Positions 48,380-60,113 of a stretch of DNA of 64,000 nucleotides are shown piece by piece. A program made the position numbers and the translations under genes. The DNA comes from Edolisoma coerulescens (lineage: Eukaryota > Chordata > Aves > Passeriformes > Campephagidae): NCBI GenBank assembly GCA_013397115.1, contig VWZW01006249.1, forward strand, positions 1,612,723-1,676,722, written 5' to 3'. How positions within the stretch are numbered: position 1 is the stretch's first letter; every line of letters begins with the position of its first letter. The notes below the pieces were generated by a model. It made no database searches, was not told the origin of the DNA, and worked only from the letters and a program-made list of their open reading frames with translations.

Positions 48380-49390
48380 ATAGAATTATATAATGGTTTG
48401 GGTTGGAAAGGATCTTAAGATCATTCTAGTTCCAACCCCCCTGCCATGAGCAGGGACACCTTTCACTAGACCAGGTTGTTCAAAGTCCCAGCCAGCCTGG
48501 CCTTTAACACCTCAGGGGTGGGGCATCCCCAGCTTCTCTGGGCAAACTGTGCCGTTGACCAGCCACCCTCTCAGTAAAGAATTTCTTCTCAACACCTAAT
48601 CTAAACCTACTTTCTTCCAGTTTGAAGCCATTCCCCCTTGTCCTGTCACTCCATGCTCTTGTAAAAAGTCTTTCTGTTGCTTTCTTGTTGGCTCCCTGCA
48701 GGTACTGGAAGGTTGCAATTAGGTCACCCTGAAGCCTTCTCTTTTCCAGGCTGAACAATCCTGATTCTCCCTGCTTTTTCTCATGGGAGAGGTGCTCTAT
48801 CCCTCTAGTCATCTTGGTGGCCTCTTCTGGACTCTCACCCTCCTGGTTGATGTCCTTCCTGTGCTGGAGGCCCCAGGGCTGGATGCAGCACTGCAGGTGG
48901 GGTGTCACCAGAGCAGAGGGGCAGAATCCCCTCCCTCCCCTGCTGCCCCCAGTGCTTTGGTTGCAGCCCAGGACACGTTTGGCTTTTGGGGCTGCAGGTG
49001 CACATGGCTGGGTCGTGTCCAGCCTCTCACCCACCAGGACCCCGAGTCCTTCTCATCCTGGCTGCCCTTGATCTGTTCATCCCCAGCCTGTGCTGATACT
49101 GGGGGTTGCCTGGACACAGGTGCAGCACCAGCACTTGGTGTTGCTAAACCACATGAAATTCCCATGGTCCCACTTCTTCAGCTTGTCCAGGACCCTCTGG
49201 GTAGCCCCGTCCCTCTTATTTGTCAACTGCACCCCTCAGCTTGGTGTCATCTGCAGATTTGCTGAGGGTGTACTCAATCCCTTTGTCTATGTCATTAATG
49301 AGGATATTAAATAAAACTGGTCCAAATATGGACCCCTGAGGGACCCCATTTGTCACTGATCCCCGTTGGGACTCTGAGCCGTTGACCACT
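48380..49390 (-). mobile_element. CR1 LINE, 5'-truncated, minus strand
   Basis: On the minus strand this is about 1 kb of CR1 from inside the reverse transcriptase to the 3' end. Upstream (about 49390-49250) the frame reads GVPQGS..GPVLFNILINDID and then KSADDTKLRGAVD, corresponding to the RT catalytic block with Ser in place of the usual Phe of FADD. Downstream come the GNPQYQ-like region and LFSLEKRRLQGDL at about 48720-48760. Then SDRTRGNG and the KFF...R.PRE block, a standard CR1 C-terminus, are followed by the 3' end with AACCCAAACCATTAT. Frameshifts break the ORF. The longest intact piece is 176 codons (48504-49034). It is inactive and has the usual 5' truncation. Confidence 0.92.
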
Positions 49391-50597
49391 AAGATGAATA
49401 GTGGTGGAAATCTTGGTTGTTGCTTCTGTCTGAGTAAACGTGTCTGGATAATGCGGTGGAATATATAACTGTGAGTGCTGGCGTTGCAAACTGTCTTTTG
49501 GAATTTCTCATAAAGGTTTGATTAGGACAGCTAGAGTTGAGATTCCTTTCTGGATAGATGCTGTGCTTGAATGGCTTTAGAGGAGAAAAAAAAACCCCTT
49601 TCTTGAAATGTTCTAAAAGTATGAACAGGAAATGCATACTTTTCACTCTAATTCCTTCAATGAGCTTAATGTAAAAATAACCTGCCGTTGCTGAAAGGTT
49701 AATGGTGCAGGCAATTTTCGCTGGAGTTGGGCTGACTTTGGCAATTCCCTTTCATTCTCTTTCTCCCAGGCCTTGTGGTGTTTCCCATAACAGAGTGGAC
49801 TCAGCGTGTTGAGAAATGCAGAGCTGTGTGGATGCACATGTGCACGTGAAAGCAGGAATGTTTACTTTCCAAGTAATTGAAATGCATGAAAGAATAAATA
49901 TGCATTTTCTTAGTATATAGTTGCATCTGCCATAGCAAGTCAATCCTTAGTACCTAAATAACAAACTTGTTTTAGGAAAACAATGAGCATAACTATCCTA
50001 ACATCTTGAGCCCCCATCTTTGTTCAAAACTTTACTGATGCTCCCTCAAAGCTTCCTCCAGAGTGCTCCCAACTTCTTTGATTACTGCTGCAGTGCCACA
50101 CAGTAACTGAGAAGTGACCAAGAAGCTGTTCAAACCACCTTCAGAAAGGCTTTGAATCCAGCTCCTTGTATATATTACAGCCAGCAAATTAAAAAAAAAA
50201 AAACAAACAAACAGTTTATTACCAATTACATGTTTACAAAATGCTTTCTTAGTGCTTTGACATGTATGGCATGAAGAAGGATGAGCCGTTGCACTTTTTC
50301 TTTCCTGCGCATTTCTTTATGCAGATTTCTCCTGCTATAGGATTACAAGCTGGCAGAATAATGCCTGGCAGGAATTGATAAAGAATTGCAACATGAATCC
50401 CTGCCGGGCACATTGGGGCAAGTTTGTTATAGGAACAGTCTTCCTCTGTTTACATGAACAAAAGCTGGGTTTGACAGTTTTACTGATCAGCAGCTTTGGG
50501 AGTGTGTGAACTCACTGTTGTTCTGTGTGGCTTTTTCTACAGTTTTCTCTACAGTAGCAACAATCTCTCTTTTCAAACTGGCCTCTTTCAGAGTGTT
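49391..50597. other. non-coding stretch with an A-rich tract
   Basis: A 13-base A run followed by CAAA repeats lies at about 50190-50213. It could be a retroposed 3' tail, but no body or target-site duplication was recognised. No gene seen. Confidence 0.5.
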
Positions 50598-50660
50598 ATC
50601 AGCCTGGATTGGGCCAGGTAATCCTTGAGGTCCCCTTCCAACCTGGTATTCTGTGATTCT
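50598..50660 (+). mobile_element. CR1 LINE, very short 3' end
   Basis: Contains CCTTGAGGTCCCCTTCCAACCTG-type sequence ending in ATTCTGTGATTCT at about 50648-50660, the terminal part of CR1 in plus orientation. Only about 60 bases are recognisable. The upstream limit is unclear. Confidence 0.68.
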
Positions 50661-51395
50661 CACTGCTCTGCAGTGCTTTCCAATGCAGAGCTTATAGAGA
50701 GGGTATTGCTGATCACAATTGGACTTAATTTGCCTTGTACATTGATTTATAAATGAGAGCAAGTGAAGAATGTCAATATTGAGGGGAAAGCATGTGGTGA
50801 TTGTAGCTTGGTTTTTCTCTAAGATTTACTTCCATAATTATTGACTAATAATCCACTTAAAATGAAGTTATGCTCTGACTGAAAGCAGGTTACATCCATG
50901 TTAGAGGTGATACAGATACAATTCCATTGAGGACTTGTGTTGGGGCTGAATTGCAGCCACACTGTTACCATTATCCTTGAGTAGGGGAAGTGATCTATGT
51001 CAATCTTAGTAGCTTCTCAAAACTCAGTCAGACTGATGAAGCTGAACATGCTATTTCATGTTGAAAGAATGCATTTTATTTTCCAGAGATTTTAGTCCAG
51101 GTTTCAGCAGGGACACAGTGTAGCACCTCTGTTTAAAAACGGTGTTGCACTTGCTGTGATCACGATATTCATGGGAGTCACATGCAAACAAGAGAAGAGT
51201 CATTCATTCACCTTCAGATGGTGCTTTCCTTCTGCTGAGCCCACCAGAAAAGTCCTGTTCTGTAGCAGTGCTCCCTGACTTCAAAAACATCTGGCAGATT
51301 CTTTAAACATACAGGTACCTTTTCATTGTATACCTCCTGTTAGTGATTTTGTAGTACCACTGGACCTAAAGAAATATAGTAGCAGTTGTAGGTGA

Positions 51396-51432
51396 TTTTT
51401 CTTCCCTTTTCCTTTTCCCCTTTTCCTTTTCT
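51396..51432 (+). repeat. pyrimidine tract with perfect mirror symmetry
   Basis: A 37-base pyrimidine run. Within it, 51406-51431 reads the same forwards and backwards, centred on CCCC with flanking TTTTCC blocks. Polypurine-polypyrimidine mirror repeats of this kind are the classic sequence requirement for intramolecular triplex (H-DNA). Pyrimidine-rich sequence continues downstream to about 51455 with interruptions. Confidence 0.85.
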
Positions 51433-51686
51433 GTTCCTTTTTATTTCTTGCTTCTCAGTGTGGGGTGTGACCGTGCAGAAAATTATCGTCTCAGAGGAGA
51501 AACAGAATTCCATCACAACAAAAAATTGTAAGGCTGCTGTAACTATGCCTGATTGTTAAGCTAAAAATACTAATTTTCCTAACCATATGCTGGGAAAATT
51601 TGCATCAAAATTAATGAAAGTGCCATAGCATTTTCCATGGCAGTATGGTTAAACTTTAAGTCCAAATTAAAAAGGACTTTAATCTA

Positions 51687-52136
51687 TCATTCAGCTTCTT
51701 GTTGTTTGCTTTTCCTGCTACACCCACTTCCGACACTTGGAATTATGATTAAACAAAGAAGTAGCAGAATCAGTTGCAGCCAGAGATTCTTGTGTGCCCC
51801 TTCTTTTGCCTTGACTTCCTCTAATTTGTTGCTGACGCTCTCTGTGAGAACAATTGTTATGGAAGTGGCTTCACTAAGAGGAAGGGTGACTTCACTTCAG
51901 AAGAGGTTACCACTTCTTCGAAAAATTTCTGCTGCTTCTAAAACTCTTGGTTGCAAGAGCAATGTATGTGAAGTAAGTCCAGTTTCTGTTTTGTAAGTGC
52001 TGCAGTTTTGAACAGCTTGACTGTGCTGAGAAGAAGAAGGTGCAGTGAGGCAATTGCCAGTTCAGTTCAAAAGCTTCACCTCCCAAAGATGAGTGGCCAG
52101 TGGGTCCAAGTCAATGTTTACACTCTTTCTTTTCAT
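51687..52136 (-). pseudogene. possible broken coding frame ending in a membrane segment
   Basis: On the minus strand one frame runs 150 codons from an ATG at 52136 to a TGA at 51689-51687, with two internal TGA codons (near 52062 and near 51896). The first third has an IDLDPLATHLWEVKLLN core. The middle is Ser/Thr/Gln-rich. The last part has a charged stretch (NKLEEVKAKEGAHKN), a hydrophobic run LWLQLILLLLCLIII and a short basic tail ending KSKQQEAE. That order resembles a tail-anchored protein. Both stops could come from CGA by CpG decay. The opposite strand is also largely open (51637-51996 and 52008-52508), which weakens the case. No family recognised. Confidence 0.2.
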
Positions 52137-52458
52137 GTGTATTTACACTCATCTGCAACACACAGAGCATCTTTAATAATAAAGCTACAAATTCAGCTCT
52201 ACAACAAGTCTTTGTGGAAGAAGAGTTTTACTCCTTCCCTAGTACCTGTTGTAAAGCAAGTTTGGCCAGGTAGTAGAGTCATAAGTGACACTGTAATTTC
52301 CAGTGACTTCCACAGGGCTGTGAAGTACATGTTGGATGGATTTCCATTCATCTACTCCAGTCTCAGTTCACTCCCCGGGCTGCAGAGCTGCGGAGAGGCC
52401 GAGGAGACGACAGAGTGCTGTTCACTCGGCCAGCGTTGTCCTGCCTCTGGACCTGCAG

Positions 52459-52571
52459 GCACAATCCAACCCAAAGTGGTTTTCAGACTCAGAAGCAATT
52501 TCTTATGATGGATGGGAGATTGCAAACATCGGGAGAGCTTCTCAAAATACAGAAATACACTTTGTAAAATG
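52459..52571 (+). CDS. possible internal or terminal exon, unknown product
   Basis: A pyrimidine-rich run ending ACCTGCAG at 52458 is a good acceptor shape. The next 113 bases are open in phase 0, encode an aromatic and acidic peptide (NPKWFSDSEAISYDGWEIA core), and reach either a GTAGAC donor-like site at 52572 or a TAG stop at 52573. Immediately upstream (about 52370-52440) is a short CpG-rich patch. The start phase agrees with the end phase of the 39310-39372 candidate, but this agreement occurs one time in three by chance. No poly(A) signal was found nearby to support a terminal exon. Confidence 0.2.
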
Positions 52572-52575
52572 GTAG

Positions 52576-55500
52576 ACAGTGCAAACAGCAGACATTATTA
52601 TAAAAGAGCAGTTCCTAGACAAAGTTCTCATTAACAAATATGAATTAATGTCTTATGACGGTTCACTTTATTGTGTGAAAAATAGCTTTGGTCTTTGTTG
52701 AAAATCCATTTAAATATAGTATCGTAGCATTGCCATGGATTTAACCTCTGAGGACTAAATGACCAGAAGGCTAAAACAGGAACCTGATTCCTGGTAGTTG
52801 TGAGACTGGTATGCATTTGCTACATTATCAGGTGAGCAAGCACTTGGGTATGGAATTAGCCTTTTTGTGTACAGAAACCGAGGTATTTGCAAATGCTAGT
52901 TTAGGAAGCTGTTTTGAAAATGAGATTGAAAGACAAAGAGGAAATCATACCCCTTTATGAATGGTCTGCTTTGACAGTTTCATATCTCTAAAGCCTTTCT
53001 TCTTTTCTGCTGAGCTAATTGGGATTTCATATAACCTAGTGTCATCATTTAACTTATAGGATATTCATTCCCTTTAGAGAATTATGCTATTGAAGCATGT
53101 TCTAATCGGCTGGTATTAGTCCTATTGTGTTGAGTATTAGCAGTAGAATGCGTGTGGGGTTTGGGGCGTGTGAAAAGGAGTCAGACTTTAAATGCCAAAC
53201 CAGACCAAGAGCTATTCTTCTGGTACACACAACCAGGGATTTATCAACACTGCTGTTTTTTTCAGATTGTGCATATGACTCTTTTATACTTAACTATAAA
53301 TAGAAAAGACACGCAAGCACTGGTGTAACCTTAGTATGTTTTCAATGCATATTAAAATGATCTGGCATTTGCTTAGGGACTTCAAATTCCTCATTGTGTG
53401 TGCAAAGAAAATGAATGGTTCCGTAAGTCACACAAATTATAGAATTTAGTTCAAAATCAGGTTTTAAGGTATTTATTCAATTATAAACCGTGTAAGTTCT
53501 GACAAGTCTATGAACAATACTGTGGGGTCATAATTTTTAAGAAGTTCTAACCATATTGTTTAATTTATGACTTTAAAAATTGATAATATAAGCCTCATTT
53601 AGCGTTGCTTAGGTGCAGATAAAAGTGTTTATGTGTGCAGGTTACTGTGGAGCTGGTTAAAGCTGCACTGGATAGATCTTTATATTACTTTCAAAACCTA
53701 TCCATTTGGGCTGAAATATTCCATTCATTTTGTTGCCTAAAATTTATATTTTGGGAAGGCTAAGCAAGACTTTGAGGATTTGTTGACTTATTTGGTTAGA
53801 GAGGATTATGTATTCTTTTATTTGAACAATACTTAAATCATAAACTGAAATATCACCTGTAAAGAATCATTTCCAAATGAGAGTCATAACAAACTGGTTT
53901 TGACCTGCCTGCTCTGTGAGCATGTGGAATCTGACTTCCGAGTGTTTGCAGCAGAGTTTTCTTTATTTTGCTGAGCTCATTATTGTGCACCTAGGAAGGG
54001 ATGTCCTTTATACACACACACCCCAATTAACTCGGCAGTGAGCTGGCTGGCCAGCCAAGGTCAGGGTTAAGATGGGGAGCTTTTACAACTGTGCAGGATC
54101 ATTCATCCAGACTTCAGAGCAAGCAGAATAGAGAATCCTTTCCTGCAGCTTGGCTGTAATTGTACCACAAGCTGTTTAATTAATTTCTTTACAGTATGTG
54201 CACAGTAAACTATTGCAATGAAATCCCCAGTAATATAGCAGAATTGAAGGAAATACTGTACTTTAATTCTAAATATCTGCAAGAAACAGTAGGATTTTGA
54301 TGTTACCGTTATTTAGACAGGTGTATAAATTAGATTACTGTGCAGGGCTCCACAGATACAGAATAATACTGTGGTTTCTGCTTGGGATCCTACAACGTAA
54401 GGAAAAGACAAGAGGCAAGTGATGGTACAGAAGAGGCAGCATGGGGGAACAAGGAGACAGCGTTGGGCAGTCTGAGAGGAATGCTCTCAACACACCTTCT
54501 GTCTAATGCCTAGCAAGTTTTTGCAGAGAAAGAAGTTAAGAAGAGTTTTATTACAGGGAGCTCTTTTCAAGAATGAAGGAGGCACAAAAATGCCAATATG
54601 AAAAAGTAATGAACCGTAACAGAGGCTTGCATTTTAGCCAAATCAGAGGTGAGAGCTGCTGTTTCAGTGTTTAAAGAGATCTGATTGATAGAGGAAGCTT
54701 TCATGTAAGTGAAAAATGTGGAAATAAAGGCAAATATTTTACTATTCCTTTACTGAGAGCAAATTGCATATTTTTTGTAAAGTGCTATGACAGTTTCTAG
54801 TTGTCAGTCATCTATACTTGCTACACATATATGTTTAAATGCATAGGAAAAATAAAAGTGGTATTTTGTATTTTTTGAAAACTGCTTTATAATACTTTTA
54901 ATTGAACAGAAAAACCCCCGAATAACAACAACAACAAAAAAAGGTATTGGTTGAGGGTTCAGTTAAAGCTGAAATTCATAAAGCACTCTCGCTTTACAAA
55001 ATCTACTGTGAGTAGCTTATAATAGCAGAGCTACTCAGATCATAGCATAGATGAAAGAGGTTATTCCACTGGGAGTCTTAAATTTAAACTAGTCATCTCT
55101 GGTTTGGCTTTTGAAATATGACAAGAGAATCAATGATTGCTGCTGTTAAGAGTCTGAGGAAGCCTTTGGCTTACTGACAGTCTAGATATGAACAATTTTG
55201 AAGTCTCTTCATACCAAGGGACTATTAAGATGAAGCAGTAGCTTTAAATTGAGTACCATAATTCCCTCAGTTTATCCTGGAGGAGAGAAGTAATTAGGCT
55301 TGTTTATCTGAGAGAAATGAAAGATCAAATTAGAGGGAATGCCCCTAAACTGATCCTGTGATTAAGCTGAGTTTACCAGAGACTTCATCTTTTGCAGCAT
55401 TTTAGCTCCCTTTCTTTTAACCATGTTCCCTCTTGGTGTTTAAACTGAAAAATGCCAAACCGTGAATTGAAATTGTGTATTTTCCTGTTAGCAAAGTCAA

Positions 55501-58500
55501 TGATCCCATGCTTCAAGAATCATACATCCTCTTTTGCTTCTCAAAAGTTGGATACAATATTGTAGCAAAGATTTTGAACTGGGTTATACAGAATAAAGGC
55601 AGCAGTCTTTTTTTTTGTTAGTAGAGTGATACTCCTCTGACTCTTTGGTTTCACCACATTCTTTTCCTGCTTACTCCAGGTGAAAATAACACTCTGCTTT
55701 GATGACCAGCTCCATGAAGCTGCAAAACCCAAGGATTTTTAAGACTGTAATGAATTAATTCCCAAATAGTAGGTTGTTAGTATAGTTGTCTTTGTAGCAC
55801 ATTGCTACCTTTTACCTTGCCACAGGTGGCATTGAACTGAAGAATTTTGAATGCATCATGTGTAGGCCTTGCTAGCCCCTTAGGATCTCCATCAGTTCAT
55901 AGCTGCATGACTTAGGGGCAACTCTGCTGCAGTTAGGGCTAATGATCACCAACGAGAACGAAAGCAGAAGAAATTATAAAGCATTGAAAGTCATTAATAT
56001 TGACCAAAAAAACTTGTAAAATTATTTTTTTAGAAGAGAGGATTTCTGATTTCTCTACTGGCTATTTTTATACCTGTTGTTAAGTTCACTAAGTAACTAA
56101 TTCCATTGGTCTATAAGAATTAAACTCACAAAGCCATTTAAAGAAACTGCTATGATAGCTTTTCCACATTTCCCTGATGAATATTTCACACTTTCATTAG
56201 ATTTCTTATGCTTCTATTTCTAGTTGGGGCATGCAAGTCCTTCCATATTTAAAGACCATTCAGTAGCATAGCTTCAAGCCAAGCAGTGGCCCTGTTTAAG
56301 ACAAAATAGCTTAGTTGAAAGCTAACTCTATCTTTACTACACGGTATCAGGGCTCTAGAGGAAGATCATTTTCATGTGAGGAAGTAGAACCTTGATGAAG
56401 GCATTAAGAGTAAATAACCCATTAAAAACAATTATTTATTTATTGTCATTTTCTGTGCCACTTGTCCAAATGGTTTGATGTCTATTTTTTTTTCTTTCAT
56501 ATTTAGATGGTAGCTGTTGGAGGCAAGCTTGATTGTCACTGTGTTATTAGATGTTTTAGTAGTATAAATGCAAATAGCTTTATTGGTTCAAGTGTCACAT
56601 GAGAGGTAGGTGTGTTTGAGTAGCTGCAGTGGTGGTGCTTCCCTTTGATGGCAGAGTAAGATGATAATTGTGAAATGTGTTGTGTTTTACACACTTCTTG
56701 CAGGAATTTACATGTGTGTGCATGGGGAGAAAATGGACTTGCTTTTTCATTTGTATGAGAAAAAGCACCGGGGAGGAGGCTCTGGGTATCAGTCTGTAGA
56801 AGAGAAAATGCTATTTCGGTACAGGTTGGTGTGGTAAGCCCAGCTTCTTCAGAATCCTCAGCAGAGCTTCTCTCTTAGCTGTTTTTCAAGCAGCCCCTAA
56901 AAAATGGCAGTCTCATTTGCTCTCCAACCAAAGGGATTTTCTGCTTCTCTTTTTATTTATACTTTCCAGCTGGCAAAATAAGACAGATTGTAGGAACCTC
57001 CAAGTCTTTTGGATGTTTACAAAATATTTGTACTGGGGCTTCTGCTGTTCTTTTGGCAATTCATGTTAAGTGGCCTTGGTATGGAATTAATGCCTAATTA
57101 ATGCCTAGCTGTTCTGGTTAAGTTAATCACACCTCAATTAAAGTATGAATCCATGTTCTGATGTTATTATACAGTCACATCTCACCCATCACGCTTTTCT
57201 TACATTACCGATGAGTTAATCAGTCACAAAGACTTAAGCAGGTTTCTTTGTAGCACCACAAAAAAATTTAAGGATTTGTAACTCTATACAAATTCTTTGT
57301 AAATTTTTGTATTCTTTCATATTGGACTGTGGAGCTGCTGGGAGTCAAGAGTGTGAAGATGTTCAATATTAGCACTGTATATGGGCCTGTGTAACATTGC
57401 TCTGAAGCCTGCTCATATAACACCTGCAGTGACTCCTTAGGCATTTTTGCAAGTATATCCAGGCATATGGAGCTATTTTAGTATCTGCATGGGAAGTGCT
57501 AATAATCAGTGAGGATTCAGTCCAACCCCATGGAATTAAGAAAGTGCTTGATTACTAAAGAGAGAGTTCCAACTTATGTAAATTTATTTTATGCAGTGTG
57601 ACTGCAAGTCTCACACATTTCTCTTTTGTTAAATCATGACACTTGGAATTAAACAAGTCCTAGAGGAAGGGAACGTTTTCAGCATATAAGGAGCCGTTGT
57701 CTTCGTGTGTTTCAGACTCTTCCATTTAATGGGCTTTTCAGTTTCTTTAGAGGGGTTTGTCATTGACTTTGTTAAATATATTTTCACAAACACTGTAATT
57801 TCACATCTTACTGTTTTTCAAGTGCTTGTAAAATACAAACTGTTGTATCAATGTAAAATTATTACTAAGGGCAATGAAATCAACCTTCTATGCTAATTAA
57901 TATCTAGTGCAAAAATGCTGTTTTGTTGGCAGTAGAACATAAAAGGGAAAATAATGTGGAACTGAAGAGAGCTGAAGCACTCTGGTCCTTCTCAGAAGAT
58001 AGATTTTGCAGGCAGCACTGTAGTTAGTTTTTGAAGCTTATATAATCCCACATGAAACTGTCACTCACCAGCAGTCCCTGGATAACTTCTCCCAGGCCAG
58101 CCTTTGAAACCGTATCAGCAGCCTGCACCTTTCATGGCAGTTTCTGAGGTTCCTAGTAAAAAGTAATGCTGGCTTCCTTCAATACTGGTATTAAAAATTT
58201 ATTTAGCCTAGAGATACCAAGTGGAAATTGAAGATGCTCAGAAAGAGGTATGGCTTGACATCAGACAGATTTAGTGCAAGGTAAAAGTAACTTAGTATCT
58301 GTACAGGAAGATATTGTAACAGGCTATTTTGAACTTACTTCTAGAATCTTGGATCAGGATCCTCCAAATGTTTGTCACATTTAGTAATCAACACCAAAAA
58401 GTCACAGATTTGCCCTTAGCATAATTACACGCAAAAGTTGACTGTCCTTCGAATGAGACGTTTGCAATGCACAGACAGCCTTGGAAAGAGCAGGCTTTGG

Positions 58501-60113
58501 GGAAGGGAAGATTAAATCAGCAGTTAAGAAGTGCTGAGAAAGTGTTTCATGTATGTTTGGTATCTGCAGACCATGGTTCCCCTTGACAGGTAGGGGAGTA
58601 AACAGAGATAAACAGGCTCTTGGACGGGTTAGGGATGTGTCTTAAGAACTGTTTGCAAACAAATTCTCTTCATCTGGAAACTTTCTAATTTGTTGCAGAA
58701 AGTGACTGGGTGGGAGAATTAACTGTTTCTTAAACAGTTATTTATTTTGGAGATGTTTCCTATTTATTTTTTTAGCAGGAAAAACAGCTAAAGTACCATC
58801 CTAGAAAGCAGAGAGCTTAATTTATATATTTGTGAGCCTTTTATGCATTCTGTCTTGAGGCTGCATAGTAACTAAGACATTGTTATATTATGACCACAGA
58901 ACAATTTTTATTCACAGACTGAATAGAGAGTGTGAAGAACAGGGAAATCAAGAGAAAATGAAAATAAAAACTACAAACTGGATGCTTATTTGTGCATCAG
59001 TAGTGAAGGAGAGTCATACACGGTGCTGGAACCTGTGCTGCATCCTGTGGCTGCTGCTTTCTGTATTGGCTAAGCCATGGTGTGATGGCATGGAGCCCAA
59101 TATGGCATTTTTTCATCACCTCAGTGTTTCTCAATCAGGAGGGAATCCCCAGTTCACTTACTCTGAAAGATCTCACCTTCCTTTCCAATTAATGCCAAAG
59201 GGGTGGAGTTGGAACTGAACAGACTATGGTGTTCTTTAACATTGTATATCCTCAGGGCTTTCAGTGTATACATACATGTTAACTGATTTACTGTTCCTGA
59301 GAATTTTACACAGAATGAATGTTTCATTTTATGGCTAAAATTACATAATGGTATAAAAATCCATCATTTAAACTCCTTAGCTGTCAACTCTGTGGCTTTC
59401 ATACAAATTCAGAAGTTAGTTTGTTATGTGGTATACAAAGACAGTTTTGTTTTAGACACAGTATGTCCTCTTAGCTGGAGAGGATGGTCTGCCAAGAAAT
59501 GAAATAAAGAGAAAGATGCATGTGGTGCTGAGGAGGTGAGTAGGAGTCCTATGAAACTTCTAACTTAGTTATACTTATGATTTTTTAACACAATCAAAAA
59601 TAACTCTTCACTTTCTGGGTGAGGCAAGAGCAGAGTGTGTGTTTCATTACTGCAAACTCAGATTCTGCGGCAAGCTAAGGTTTATGTGCATCAAAACTCA
59701 CAAAGATGTCTGTCCTGGTGTTCCTTAAAGCCAGCCAAAAAAGTGTTTTGCATGGAAGTCAGGGTGTGGCATTTGGGCAGAAGTTCAAGGGTCAGATCCA
59801 TCCCACATCCATGTACAGAAATGCCTTGGTCTTGTCAAGCCCGCCCAGATCCACACAGCACCACACTGTTCTGAGCAGCTGTGTCTCTGTTGGAGACAAG
59901 ATGCACAAGGCCAACTGCTAAGTAGAACTCAAATCCTTCTGACAGTGACTTGCATGATCCCTCCGAGTTTGAGTCCTCAATTAATGACAGTTTAGCTAAA
60001 TGTTTGCATACAGTTCAAAACTCGGTTTATTGTGCAGCATAAAAACATAGCTTTGCTTTGGAAACTGTATGTCGTTTAGTTAGAGAGCATGGTAATTGTA
60101 ATGTTCCCTGTAA
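52576..60113. other. long AT-rich non-coding stretch
   Basis: Simple AAC repeats lie at about 54918-54935. A 112-codon plus ORF at 58880-59218 contains a Trp/Leu-rich hydrophobic run but has no recognisable family or splice context. Nothing else of note was seen. Confidence 0.5.

Noticed and set aside
48783..49265. Plus-strand ORF of 160 residues
   Set aside because: Antisense shadow of the minus-strand CR1 reverse transcriptase.
55895..55930. Resemblance to a MIR SINE core (GCATGACTTAGGGGCAA)
   Set aside because: The match is about 20 bases with no A or B box and no extended similarity.
58880..59218. Plus ORF of 112 residues with a hydrophobic run
   Set aside because: No splice or start context, no family recognised, and composition is compatible with chance.
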